46,195 nucleotides of DNA from Candidatus Peribacteraceae bacterium (GTDB lineage: Bacteria; Patescibacteriota; Gracilibacteria; Peribacterales; Peribacteraceae). This document shows, one piece after another, positions 17,476 to 26,158 of the stretch. The position numbers and the translations under genes are program-made. Location: positions 1-46,195 of the forward strand of contig JAQWAC010000002.1 in assembly GCA_028707875.1 (NCBI GenBank), read 5' to 3'. How positions within the stretch are numbered: the stretch's first letter is position 1; each line of letters starts with the position of its first letter. The notes beneath the pieces are model-generated. The model was not told the DNA's origin. It searched no databases and was given only the letters and a program-made list of their open reading frames with translations.

Positions 17476-19407
17476 TTACAGCTTCGTTCCCCCCGTGTTC
17501 TTCCAGCTCAATTTGATGATTTCCTGCCTCACCTTTTCGGGGAAAGATTCGGGTCCGTCCGGCAGCGCGAAGTAGAGCCGTCGCAGGATACGCCCCTGAT
17601 CGGCACTTCCCTCGAGTGCACGAAGTTCTCTCATAAACTGATTGATGCGGGGCTGAGTCAGATGATACACGAAGATGCGCTCCTTGATGCCCGCGACAAT
17701 AGCCTGCACATCGGTCTCACTCAAAGTCGGCACACTCTCATCCGGCGGGAGGAACGCGGCGATCTCCTGACGGACCGCAGGATCGATCGCCTGCGCATCA
17801 GTGAGCTGTTCCTGCTTCTCAAGAGACAGCGCAAGCATTCCCAGTGCCGCATTCGCTTCCTTGCGCACGTCCGACGTGAGATCGGAACCGCTGCCGCGCA
17901 GGATGGCAAGCTGCGGTTCAAGCTCGGACCACATGCCCTCCACCCCCTTCACGTTGCCGCTCTCCACGGCCTGTGTGAGCACCGCGAGCGCATCGAGGAG
18001 CATGCCCCCCTGCACGTCCTCTTCCTTTGCCGGACTGTCGGAAAGAGCCGAACTCGTTTCGAGTACGACTTTCTTGATGATGTATCCTTCGTCGCCCGGA
18101 AGAGCCGCGGCCACCTCGCCGGTCGTCTGCACCACGGACTGCCGCAGAAGGAACTGTGCGAGCGTTCCGTCGCCGGATCCCGTCGCGAGGGCGAGCAGCG
18201 TGGAACGATACTCCTGCAGCGGAAGGGCGACTGCCCCCGTCTGTCCGGTCGCAATGAGCGCGGCCGCCTCCGTAAGGCGGGTATCGGCGTACTGGATTTG
18301 TTTCTGGAGCTTGGCCTCTTCTCCGAGCGTGAGAAACAGATCAACCGCCTCCACCGCACGCTTCATCGAATAGAGACCGGACGTGGGGAGAATCCCCGCA
18401 CGATCGGCAAGACGCGACTGCTGCAGAGCGGCGATTTCCTGACGATGCACGGCATCTCTGGAAAGATTTTCGCGGACCCACGGATCATTGAAGCGTGCAT
18501 CGGGCATCTTCTTCGCCACAAGGGACCTCCCCTCGGAAAGCTGCGTCCACTCACCCGTGATGAGCGTGGCCTCCTCCCCGTCATGTGTCACACGCGCCCG
18601 CCGGTCGAAGATCTCCACTTTTACCGTTTCGCCCTGTGCCATCGAAATGCTTCCTTCGTTCACCGTCACGAGCCCCGTATGCGTCTCCATCGTGATCCCC
18701 CGCAGATTCGCCGGAACCAACCCCTGCACCCACGCTCTGCCGGAAGAGAGCGTGACAGTCGGGACGAGTTCGGAAGCGGGCTCAAGACGATCGGAAATAT
18801 CGTTCAGAACAAGCAGCGTGTTGCTGTCCATGCGGATCACACCGTCGTCTCCGAGCACGATCGTCGCCTGCCCGTCCTCCGTTTTGATCGTCATTCCCGC
18901 CTTGAGCACAAGCTCATCGTTGAGCGGCTGCCACAGCTCATCCATCAGAAGATAGACATCACCGTGCGTCGGCAGCAGTGTCGCCTGCGATTCGGCGATC
19001 GACTGGGGCGCCAGAAGAAAACGCGGGCTCAGTTGCACCACGAACGCGATGAGCAGAACAGCCGTCACCCACTTGAAACCGCGAAAGAAAGAAGATGTTT
19101 CCTCGATGGGCCGGAGCCGCGGAAGCAGACGCTGCCAGAGGGAAAGACGAAGACCGTCCGCCGCCTCCACCAGAGATTTCAGATCGGAAAGAACGGTATG
19201 TGCCGTCGGTTGGAGTGAATGAATGATGCGCTCCCAGATGACCTTCTGCGCATCGGCGGGAGGTGTGAGTTCGGCACGAACGGAACGCAACGCTTCGGGC
19301 GCGGCGATGCGCGATTGAAGTCGCATACGCACGCGATCCTGCGCACCCTCGGAAGGGGTCGCATCATCACGCAGCCGGCGGAGGAGGTCCTCTGCGGACA
19401 TAGTCAC
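17476..19407 (-). CDS. FecR-like membrane protein with DUF5667-like C-terminal part; putative anti-sigma factor
   Basis: One TM (WVTAVLLIAFVVQLSP) then GDGQATIVLGDDGVIRMDSNTLLVLNDI..LSSGRAWVQG..METHTGLVTVNEGSISM; immediately downstream of an ECF sigma gene. Confidence 0.7.
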   Translation of the reverse strand: MTMSAEDLLRRLRDDATPSEGAQDRVRMRLQSRIAAPEALRSVRAELTPPADAQKVIWERIIHSLQPTAHTVLSDLKSLVEAADGLRLSLWQRLLPRLRPIEETSSFFRGFKWVTAVLLIAFVVQLSPRFLLAPQSIAESQATLLPTHGDVYLLMDELWQPLNDELVLKAGMTIKTEDGQATIVLGDDGVIRMDSNTLLVLNDISDRLEPASELVPTVTLSSGRAWVQGLVPANLRGITMETHTGLVTVNEGSISMAQGETVKVEIFDRRARVTHDGEEATLITGEWTQLSEGRSLVAKKMPDARFNDPWVRENLSRDAVHRQEIAALQQSRLADRAGILPTSGLYSMKRAVEAVDLFLTLGEEAKLQKQIQYADTRLTEAAALIATGQTGAVALPLQEYRSTLLALATGSGDGTLAQFLLRQSVVQTTGEVAAALPGDEGYIIKKVVLETSSALSDSPAKEEDVQGGMLLDALAVLTQAVESGNVKGVEGMWSELEPQLAILRGSGSDLTSDVRKEANAALGMLALSLEKQEQLTDAQAIDPAVRQEIAAFLPPDESVPTLSETDVQAIVAGIKERIFVYHLTQPRINQFMRELRALEGSADQGRILRRLYFALPDGPESFPEKVRQEIIKLSWKNTGGTKL

Positions 19408-19437
19408 ATAAGGTAAAACGGCTGAGGGAGGCTTCTG

Positions 19438-20007
19438 TTACAGGATTCCACGCGTTTCGGGGGGAAGGAGAGATTCAAGCTTCTCCAAAGCACGGAATTT
19501 GAGCACACGAACGGCTCCCTCACGCATTTTGAGGGTATGGGCGATTTCGCTGTGAGGCATATCCGCCATGTACGAGAGGAGGAGAATATCCCGATATCGT
19601 TTCGGCAGCTCGTCCATCGCTTTTCGCACGATCCGGAGGAGATCGGCGCGCTTCACGCGGTCATCGGCATTGTTCATCGAATCGGGATCGCCCATCTCCT
19701 CGGGCACCTCCACCGTCTCCTTGCGGGCACGGAAAGTGTCGATTACTTCGTAGCGCGCGATGCGGAAGAGCCACGCTCCGAAGGGCACGCCCTTGCGCTC
19801 CTGATAGGTATGCAATTTCTCCCACACCTTCACGAAAATATCCGAGACGATGTCCTCGGCCAATTCACGATCAAAGCGGAACGCCACATACCGGTACACC
19901 TGCGGGAAGAAGAATTCGTAGAGTCTGCTGAAAGCATCCGTGCTCCCCTCCTGCGCTTGACGCACAAGACCCAAGATCTCCGGTTCATTAAGTTCAGAAG
20001 ATGCCAT
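19438..20007 (-). CDS. ECF-type RNA polymerase sigma factor
   Basis: AFSRLYEFFFPQVYRYVAFRFDRELAEDIVSDIFVKVWEKLHTY...WLFRIARYEVIDTFRARK...LPKRYRDILLLSYMADMPHSEIAHTLKMREGAVRVLKFRALEKL. Confidence 0.94.
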   Translation of the reverse strand: MASSELNEPEILGLVRQAQEGSTDAFSRLYEFFFPQVYRYVAFRFDRELAEDIVSDIFVKVWEKLHTYQERKGVPFGAWLFRIARYEVIDTFRARKETVEVPEEMGDPDSMNNADDRVKRADLLRIVRKAMDELPKRYRDILLLSYMADMPHSEIAHTLKMREGAVRVLKFRALEKLESLLPPETRGIL

Positions 20008-20138
20008 GGAGGTGCGAAGTATAGCGGAATAGACGCAAGGATCCTACGTTCTGCGCACAATTCCTTAATTCATTCTTAATCGCATTACCCCCATTCAATC
20101 GTCGCCGGCGCCCTTCGACTCCGCTCAGGACCCCCGCT

Positions 20139-21962
20139 CTATTCCCATTCAATGGTGGCGGGGGGTTTACTGGTGAGGTCGTAGAACACCGCATCAATGC
20201 CCGTGAGACTCAGGATGCGTCCCGTCATATCCTTCAGGACATGCTCCGGCAACGAAGAGGCTCGTGCCGTCATCGCCTCCTGCGATTCCACCGGCCTCAG
20301 CACGACGGACTGACCACCCGCATTTTCGCCGAAGGGCAGGAGCACCACCGGGAACTGCCAGATTTTTTCGTAGAGACCGGCGCGCCGCATCTCCTCTGTC
20401 ACGATCGCATCCGCCTCTCGCAGAAGATCGGCCCGCTCCCGCGTGAGGAAACCCGGCGAGAACGTGAACGGCCGCGGCTCAGTCGACGAAGTGCAGAGCA
20501 GGACACGATTGAATTCGCGGTGTGCGTTTGGAATTTCCGTGGCGAGCCGCCACAATTCTTCCGTGACGGCGAAAGGATTCTTGGAATAGAGCGCGAGCGC
20601 ATGGCGGTACGTCCGCCCGTCCCCCTGCACTCCCACACTGCGCACCGGAAAAACCGCAGACTTCAATCGATCGCTGATCACTTTCCACTTTCCGCTTTCC
20701 ACTTCCGCACCTTTCGGAACATCGGATTTTTCCGCACACAAAATCCTCACTCCCAGCCCCGGCCCGGGGAACGGATGCCGCCACACGAGCTCATGGGGCA
20801 GTCCGAGCTCCTCGCCGAGTAGGCGCACTTCATCTTTGTAGAGCTCCTTCAGCGGCTCCAGTACAAGCCCTTTCTCGATCATATCCTGCACCGCCTTCAC
20901 GCGGTTGTGATGCGTCTTGATGTGATCGGCGTGCCTGGTGCCCTTGGACTCGATCGTATCCGGATAGATCGTCCCCTGCCCGAGCATCCAGCCGGACTTC
21001 GCCGTGAGCCCCGTCTCCTCACTCACGCGCTGCTGCACCGCAAGGAACGTGTCCCCGATGATGCGACGCTTCTCCTCAGGCTCGTAGATGCCTTTGAGAT
21101 TCCGGAAGAACTCCGCAGACGCATCCTCGATCCGCAGATTCGTGACGCCGAGCCGGCCGAAGGCGCTGCGGATTTCCGCGATCTCGCCCTTGCGCATCAT
21201 CCCCGTATCCACGAGCAGCCCCTGCACGCGCTCCTGACCCAACACATCATTGAGGAGCGTAAAGGCGACCGTGGAATCCACGCCGCCGGAAACAAGCATG
21301 AAGACCTTCCGATCCTTCACCTGACGACGGATCTCCTCGCCGATGCGCACGGCGTACCCCGTGACGGACCACGGCGTGGCATCGCAGAGTTCGACGAAGC
21401 GCTTGAGGATCTCCGTCCCGTGCTCCGTGTGCGTCACTTCCGGATGAAACTGCACCGCGAAAAATTTGCGCTTCCTGTCCTCGAACGCGGCATGTGTGCA
21501 GGAATCGGACGTTGCCGTGAGTGCGAATCCGGACGGAAGAATCGCCGCCTCGTCCCCGTGGGACATCCAGACCGTCGCATGTTCCCCGCAATCTTTCAGG
21601 AGCATTCCGCCGTCCTTCACCGTGCGAATCTCCGTCTGCCCGTATTCCTTCACCTTCCCCGGCTTCACCTCTCCGCCCAATGTCTTGGTCATCCACTGGA
21701 GCCCGTAACAGATGCCGAGAACGGGAATACCAAGATCGAAAATCTTGGGATCGGCGGCGGGGCTCGCCGCGTCATACACGCTCTGCGGTCCGCCCGAGAG
21801 AATGATGCCCGCCGCATGAACGAGCTTTTTGGCCGCAGTCTCCGGATCGAGGATTTCCGAGTACGCACCCAGACTCCGCACCCTGCGTGCGATCAGGTGC
21901 GCATACTGTCCACCGAAATCGAGGATGACAATGGAGCGCCGCTGGCCGGTCTTCCCTTTCAT
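20139..21962 (-). CDS. guaA: GMP synthase (glutamine-hydrolysing), long C-terminal architecture
   Basis: GAT domain PVLGICYGLQWM; ATP-pyrophosphatase MLVSGGVDSTVAF; C-terminus TSKPPATIEWE. Confidence 0.97.
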   Translation of the reverse strand: MKGKTGQRRSIVILDFGGQYAHLIARRVRSLGAYSEILDPETAAKKLVHAAGIILSGGPQSVYDAASPAADPKIFDLGIPVLGICYGLQWMTKTLGGEVKPGKVKEYGQTEIRTVKDGGMLLKDCGEHATVWMSHGDEAAILPSGFALTATSDSCTHAAFEDRKRKFFAVQFHPEVTHTEHGTEILKRFVELCDATPWSVTGYAVRIGEEIRRQVKDRKVFMLVSGGVDSTVAFTLLNDVLGQERVQGLLVDTGMMRKGEIAEIRSAFGRLGVTNLRIEDASAEFFRNLKGIYEPEEKRRIIGDTFLAVQQRVSEETGLTAKSGWMLGQGTIYPDTIESKGTRHADHIKTHHNRVKAVQDMIEKGLVLEPLKELYKDEVRLLGEELGLPHELVWRHPFPGPGLGVRILCAEKSDVPKGAEVESGKWKVISDRLKSAVFPVRSVGVQGDGRTYRHALALYSKNPFAVTEELWRLATEIPNAHREFNRVLLCTSSTEPRPFTFSPGFLTRERADLLREADAIVTEEMRRAGLYEKIWQFPVVLLPFGENAGGQSVVLRPVESQEAMTARASSLPEHVLKDMTGRILSLTGIDAVFYDLTSKPPATIEWE

Positions 21963-22027
21963 GGATACAGAATAGCTGGTGAGGAGTCGTTGACAACAGC
22001 GGAAGGGAGGGAGACCATGCCCCCCCT

Positions 22028-22807
22028 ATGCCACCAACCACTCCCTCTCCTGAAAAGAGCACAGACATTCAGTGGGCGGAAAAAGTCATCGACAGCCGCT
22101 CCAGAGACTTCGGGAAACTCCTCAGAAGATATGAGAAGTCACCCGATTCTGTAAGCAAGCCCATCAATGATTGTATGGACAATATGCGAAAGGCTCTGCG
22201 CGGGATGGGGCATTCCGATGCCATTGACGGAGATACCGCCGTTGTTGAACAGGTCGCACGAGAATTGCGCGCAGAGTTCAAGTCCGACACCGGCGCCGAT
22301 GCCGACGCAGCAGTCGATGAGGCAATCATCGCTCCTCTGGCATTGATCCATGCCCTCGCGCGGAGAATGCTCAGCGCCCCCCCTCCGAAGAAAATAGACG
22401 AAAAACCGACGGAAGCTCCACCCTCTCCGGCACCGACAGCCAAGAAAACTCCTCCGCTTCCCGCGGCAGCAAAGCCGAAGAAGATCGTCGCAAAGCCTCT
22501 CCCGAAAGCAGCGACGCTCGCTCCTCCAAAACCAACATCGGCAAAACGGCCTCCGCATGAGACTCCCCAGGCACCGACCGGGCAGAGCAAAGAATCAGGA
22601 GATGATGATTTTGAAGCCGGACCCGGAATGAAATTCGATCCGAATGCCCCCGTCAATCTGGGGGATAGCGGCATCATTGATTTTATGCCCGCCGATCCGC
22701 AAGAGAGCGGGGAACCGGCAGATGCGGTGGATCTTGGCCAATTCGGAATCGTGGAGGGGCAACCGCCCGTCCATGTCACAGGAAAGAAGCCAGGAAAAAA
22801 GCAGTAA
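22028..22807 (+). CDS. Hypothetical protein with Pro/Ala/Lys-rich linker
   Basis: ORF of 259 aa; C-terminal motif pair VNLGDSGIIDF / VDLGQFGIVEG. Confidence 0.5.
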   Translation: MPPTTPSPEKSTDIQWAEKVIDSRSRDFGKLLRRYEKSPDSVSKPINDCMDNMRKALRGMGHSDAIDGDTAVVEQVARELRAEFKSDTGADADAAVDEAIIAPLALIHALARRMLSAPPPKKIDEKPTEAPPSPAPTAKKTPPLPAAAKPKKIVAKPLPKAATLAPPKPTSAKRPPHETPQAPTGQSKESGDDDFEAGPGMKFDPNAPVNLGDSGIIDFMPADPQESGEPADAVDLGQFGIVEGQPPVHVTGKKPGKKQ

Positions 22808-24176
22808 GGAGCCACACCGTGTACGCCACCGCACTGTCCTCCCATGCGTGGAGGAAGAGCGCGGCAACGCTCAGCGCGAGGAAGGAGAGAAGCGTTGCAA
22901 TGCGTAATGGATAATTGATAATGGACAATTGTCCATTTTCCATTATCCATTTTCCATTATCGGAAATAAAACGGAGGAGCACTGCCAATACCAGGACAAC
23001 GAACAGGAGAAACCCCATTATCCCCAGTTCCACTCCGATTTGAATATACCAATTTTCGGGAAGATTGGGGCACACACACTCGCGATCCGTCGGCTGAACT
23101 TTCACGCCACCCACGAACACGCAGAGCTTCGGAATGTTCTTCGCCCACGCAGGATCATCCTGCGCGCGGAGGAAGACGCAGGTATCACGCAAATGCGTGC
23201 TGGCCGGCCCCGCCATCCCCAGCCCCTGCCCGAGCGGATTTCTCAGCACTTCCTGCATCGCCAGAATCGGCCGCGTGAGGTGACCGCGCGTGGACCCGAG
23301 CCGCCAGAACACTTGCGGGAAGAGGAGGACGAGAATGATACCGAGAGCGACACATCCCGTCAGGAAGCCATAGAAGACCTTCTTCCCGATCCGCGGCGAC
23401 AGGCCGATGCGGAGCGCAATGAGCGTGGCAACGAACCCGCCGAGGAAGGCGCTGCGCGAGAAGGACATCAGGAGGGCGAGCCCGATGAGTCCGAGCGGAA
23501 GCAAAAGTATCCACCTCCTCTCTTTGAGCAGCCTCACGAGGACGATGCACCACGGAATGAGAAGCCAGAGTCCCAGCTGATTGGGACCGCTCATGGAGGA
23601 CTGGACGCGGCGCAGGCTGGTATCCCCTATCTGCTGGAAGGCCGCCAGCGGCCCGTCGGCGAAGTAGAGGGAATGAACCGACGAATAGCCGAGACGGAGG
23701 AAAAATTTCTGCGGGAGGAGAAAGCCGACGATTCCGTAGACCGCCACGATGCACCCGACAACGATGAGTGTCCTGGAAACGGCGTTCACAAACCATTCCG
23801 ACCACGGCACTCTCCGTGCCATGAAGAAGGCGACGAGCGGAAGAAAATCGTACTTGAAACCGTAGAGCGCGGTCTTTACATCAACCCGCATCATGATCGT
23901 GACAACGAGCGAAAGTACGAGCAGTGCAATGATCAACACATCAATGACATCAATTATCCATTTTCCATTATCCATTTTCCATTTGGCACTCACCCACTCC
24001 AGAACAACCAACAGTACAATGATCCCGAGAAGAAATTCCTTCCACAGCGCGATCACTGTGAGCGGGGCATGTCCCGGCCCTGCAATCAGCTTCGTGCCGG
24101 CGGTCACAAGAAGCGCATGGAACGGCAATGCTGCAAGAAGGAAAAGGGTAAGCCGTTCACGGAGACGTCGGAGCAT
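22776..24176 (-). CDS. O-antigen ligase-like polytopic membrane protein
   Basis: Multiple TM helices; VQSSMSGPNQLGLWLLIPWCIVLVRLL...LLMSFSRSAFLGGFVATLIALR. Confidence 0.8.
   Translation of the reverse strand: MLRRLRERLTLFLLAALPFHALLVTAGTKLIAGPGHAPLTVIALWKEFLLGIIVLLVVLEWVSAKWKMDNGKWIIDVIDVLIIALLVLSLVVTIMMRVDVKTALYGFKYDFLPLVAFFMARRVPWSEWFVNAVSRTLIVVGCIVAVYGIVGFLLPQKFFLRLGYSSVHSLYFADGPLAAFQQIGDTSLRRVQSSMSGPNQLGLWLLIPWCIVLVRLLKERRWILLLPLGLIGLALLMSFSRSAFLGGFVATLIALRIGLSPRIGKKVFYGFLTGCVALGIILVLLFPQVFWRLGSTRGHLTRPILAMQEVLRNPLGQGLGMAGPASTHLRDTCVFLRAQDDPAWAKNIPKLCVFVGGVKVQPTDRECVCPNLPENWYIQIGVELGIMGFLLFVVLVLAVLLRFISDNGKWIMENGQLSIINYPLRIATLLSFLALSVAALFLHAWEDSAVAYTVWLLTAFFLASFL
22908..22963. repeat. 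AT-rich inverted repeat (ATGGATAAT)n/(CCATTATCC)n inside the O-antigen ligase gene
   Basis: AATGGATAATTGATAATGGACAATTGTCCATTTTCCATTATCCATTTTCCATTATC. Confidence 0.85.
23953..23985. repeat. AT-rich repeat of the same family inside the O-antigen ligase gene
   Basis: ATTATCCATTTTCCATTATCCATTTTCCATTTG. Confidence 0.8.
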
Positions 24177-24179
24177 GCG

Positions 24180-24265
24180 AATGGATAATTGAAAATGGAT
24201 AATCCTCACTTCAGTCAATTACGTTTCCATTATCCATTATCCATTATCCATTATCCATTTATTCT
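24180..24265. repeat. AT-rich inverted repeat between O-antigen ligase and epimerase genes
   Basis: AATGGATAATTGAAAATGGATAAT...GTCAATTACGTTTCCATTATCCATTATCCATTATCCATTATCCATTTATT. Confidence 0.85.
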
Positions 24266-24273
24266 ATTGGTTA

Positions 24274-25593
24274 TCAGAGACGCAATCGCGCTTCTTCGTC
24301 CCGGAACACTTCGCCTTTCGCAAGCACCTTTTCCACCGCATCAATGCACTTCGCGCTCACATTCTTCCCGTAGATTTTCGGGGCCTTACGCATGGTTCTA
24401 TTGTCCCATGCATACTCGATGATTGCCTTCACGATCTTCTCATCGACGGGCGGTGCAATCAGGTTGCCGCCGTTCATCGCGGACTCGCTGCGGTCGGACC
24501 CGAACCGGAGCGTGACGCACGGCACGCCCATCACATTCATCTCCTCTTGCATGGAACCGCTGTCCGTTGCGCAAACCGCGGCCTTCGTCATCGCCGCAAT
24601 CACATCCACGTACTCGGACCACACTGGCGAGAAAATGAAGTTCTTGTGCTTCTTCGCAAGAGCCTCCACTTCCTTCCTGAGCCCCAACCGTTCGAACGCG
24701 CGCTCCGTCTGCGTCATCGAGATCAGAAGAACCTTCCGCCCGTCTTTGATGAGAGACACCATGGCGTCGTAGAGGGCGCGGAACCTGCGGTCGGACCCGC
24801 AGTTCTCCCGCCGATGAATGCAGAAGCGCACGAAGTCGCCGTCCGCGAGCGCCGGAAAACGATCGAAGACGGTGGATTGCCCGATCCGCGTGAGCGCCTC
24901 CTCCGTGGCATCCACAACCGAGTTCCCGACGACGAAGATGCGATCTTCCGGAAATCCTTCCGAGAGCATGAACTCCCGATCCAGCTCCACGGGTGCCAGA
25001 TGCACGCCCGTCGCGGCCTCGCTGCATCGCGTATTGAATTGTTCGGGATACGGCTCCAGACTGCCACGTTCCCAGTTTTTGCGGTCTCGAAGGAATGCGT
25101 GCCACGCGGAGACATCGAAAGAGCTGGTATGACGTATTTCGTATTCCGTATTACGAGAATTTCCAACGTCCGCATACGGAATACCGAATACGGAATACTT
25201 CGGTGTGAGCGTCCGGATCCCCGCCTCCACATGCGCCGACGCAAACCCGTGGCAGAATCCCGCGTTGCTCGCCGCCATGGCCGTGGTCGTATCGCCGTGC
25301 ACATATGGAATCACGATCTTGCCCGCCTTTTTGAGCTCGCCGATGACGGAGCCGAGCCGCCCGATGATCTGACTCACGATCTCGTGCATTTCCCCCCGCA
25401 CATTCAGATTGAAGTCCGGCTCCACGCCGAATTCTTTCAGCATCCCGCCGCTCAGATTCTCGCTGTAGTGCTGCCCCGTGTGACCGAGAACCGCCAGATG
25501 TCCGCGTTTCTTCAGTTCGCGGTACAGAGGCACCTGCTTGATGATATCGGGCTTGGTGGCGATGAGGATCAGATGCACATGCCGGTTCGGCAT
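24274..25593 (-). CDS. Non-hydrolysing UDP-N-acetylglucosamine 2-epimerase-like protein
   Basis: HLILIATKPDIIKQVPLYRELKKRGHLAVLGHTGQHYSENL; VHGDTTTAMAASNAGFCHGFASAHVEAGIRT; CATDSGSMQEEMNVMGVPCVTLR. Confidence 0.88.
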   Translation of the reverse strand: MPNRHVHLILIATKPDIIKQVPLYRELKKRGHLAVLGHTGQHYSENLSGGMLKEFGVEPDFNLNVRGEMHEIVSQIIGRLGSVIGELKKAGKIVIPYVHGDTTTAMAASNAGFCHGFASAHVEAGIRTLTPKYSVFGIPYADVGNSRNTEYEIRHTSSFDVSAWHAFLRDRKNWERGSLEPYPEQFNTRCSEAATGVHLAPVELDREFMLSEGFPEDRIFVVGNSVVDATEEALTRIGQSTVFDRFPALADGDFVRFCIHRRENCGSDRRFRALYDAMVSLIKDGRKVLLISMTQTERAFERLGLRKEVEALAKKHKNFIFSPVWSEYVDVIAAMTKAAVCATDSGSMQEEMNVMGVPCVTLRFGSDRSESAMNGGNLIAPPVDEKIVKAIIEYAWDNRTMRKAPKIYGKNVSAKCIDAVEKVLAKGEVFRDEEARLRL

Positions 25594-25728
25594 GCCCGCT
25601 GTTTCCTCGAGGAATCGCGGTGAACGGAATGTGATCTCCTTCATAGGCGTATGTGTTGTCAGGATAGCTTGCATGCCGCCATGATGAAACTATAATTCCG
25701 CTCCTCTCTTCCCCCCCCCTTCCCGCCC

Positions 25729-26151
25729 ATGGGTATCCCCACGATTCCGAGCTCATCCAAAATGATCGGTACTCCCGAGAATGAAAGAATCGCTCTCGAC
25801 CCGCGCGATCGAAAGGTCGCGGCCGAAGTGGCTCTGGCGTCCAATCTGGTCCCGCCACGCGCCCCGTCGGAATTGAAAAAATATCAGGATGCATTTCGGA
25901 CGGAGATGGAACAGGCGATTGCGGAATTCCAACGTCAATTCCCGGAAGCGACTGTGACGCACACCATGTCGGGAGTCGGCACGATTTCCATGATCACCTC
26001 CGCTTATGACTTCAAAAGAATCCAAAATGGATTGGATGCGGAAGACAATGCGCTGCATGGAGGGAAAGTGCTCTCCAGCCTCCACCTCGATCATGAGGAA
26101 ATCCCGGCCGCACTGACGACGGATCAGCTTTATGGAAGAGGGCTGGCGTGA
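25729..26151 (+). CDS. Hypothetical protein
   Basis: ORF of 140 aa in a gap between opposing genes; no recognised motif. Confidence 0.45.
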   Translation: MGIPTIPSSSKMIGTPENERIALDPRDRKVAAEVALASNLVPPRAPSELKKYQDAFRTEMEQAIAEFQRQFPEATVTHTMSGVGTISMITSAYDFKRIQNGLDAEDNALHGGKVLSSLHLDHEEIPAALTTDQLYGRGLA

Positions 26152-26158
26152 AGCCAAG

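Noticed and set aside
17662-19218. 518-aa plus-strand ORF opposite the FecR-like gene
   Set aside because: Antisense shadow; the minus-strand protein has a TM segment, FecR-like features and operon context.
22908-22963. CRISPR-like array interpretation of the ATGGATAAT/CCATTATCC repeats
   Set aside because: No uniform repeat-spacer periodicity and no cas genes; the arms are inverted, not direct, repeats.
22929-24188. 419-aa plus-strand ORF opposite the O-antigen ligase gene
   Set aside because: Antisense shadow rich in E/R/H/P; the opposite strand has coherent transmembrane segments.
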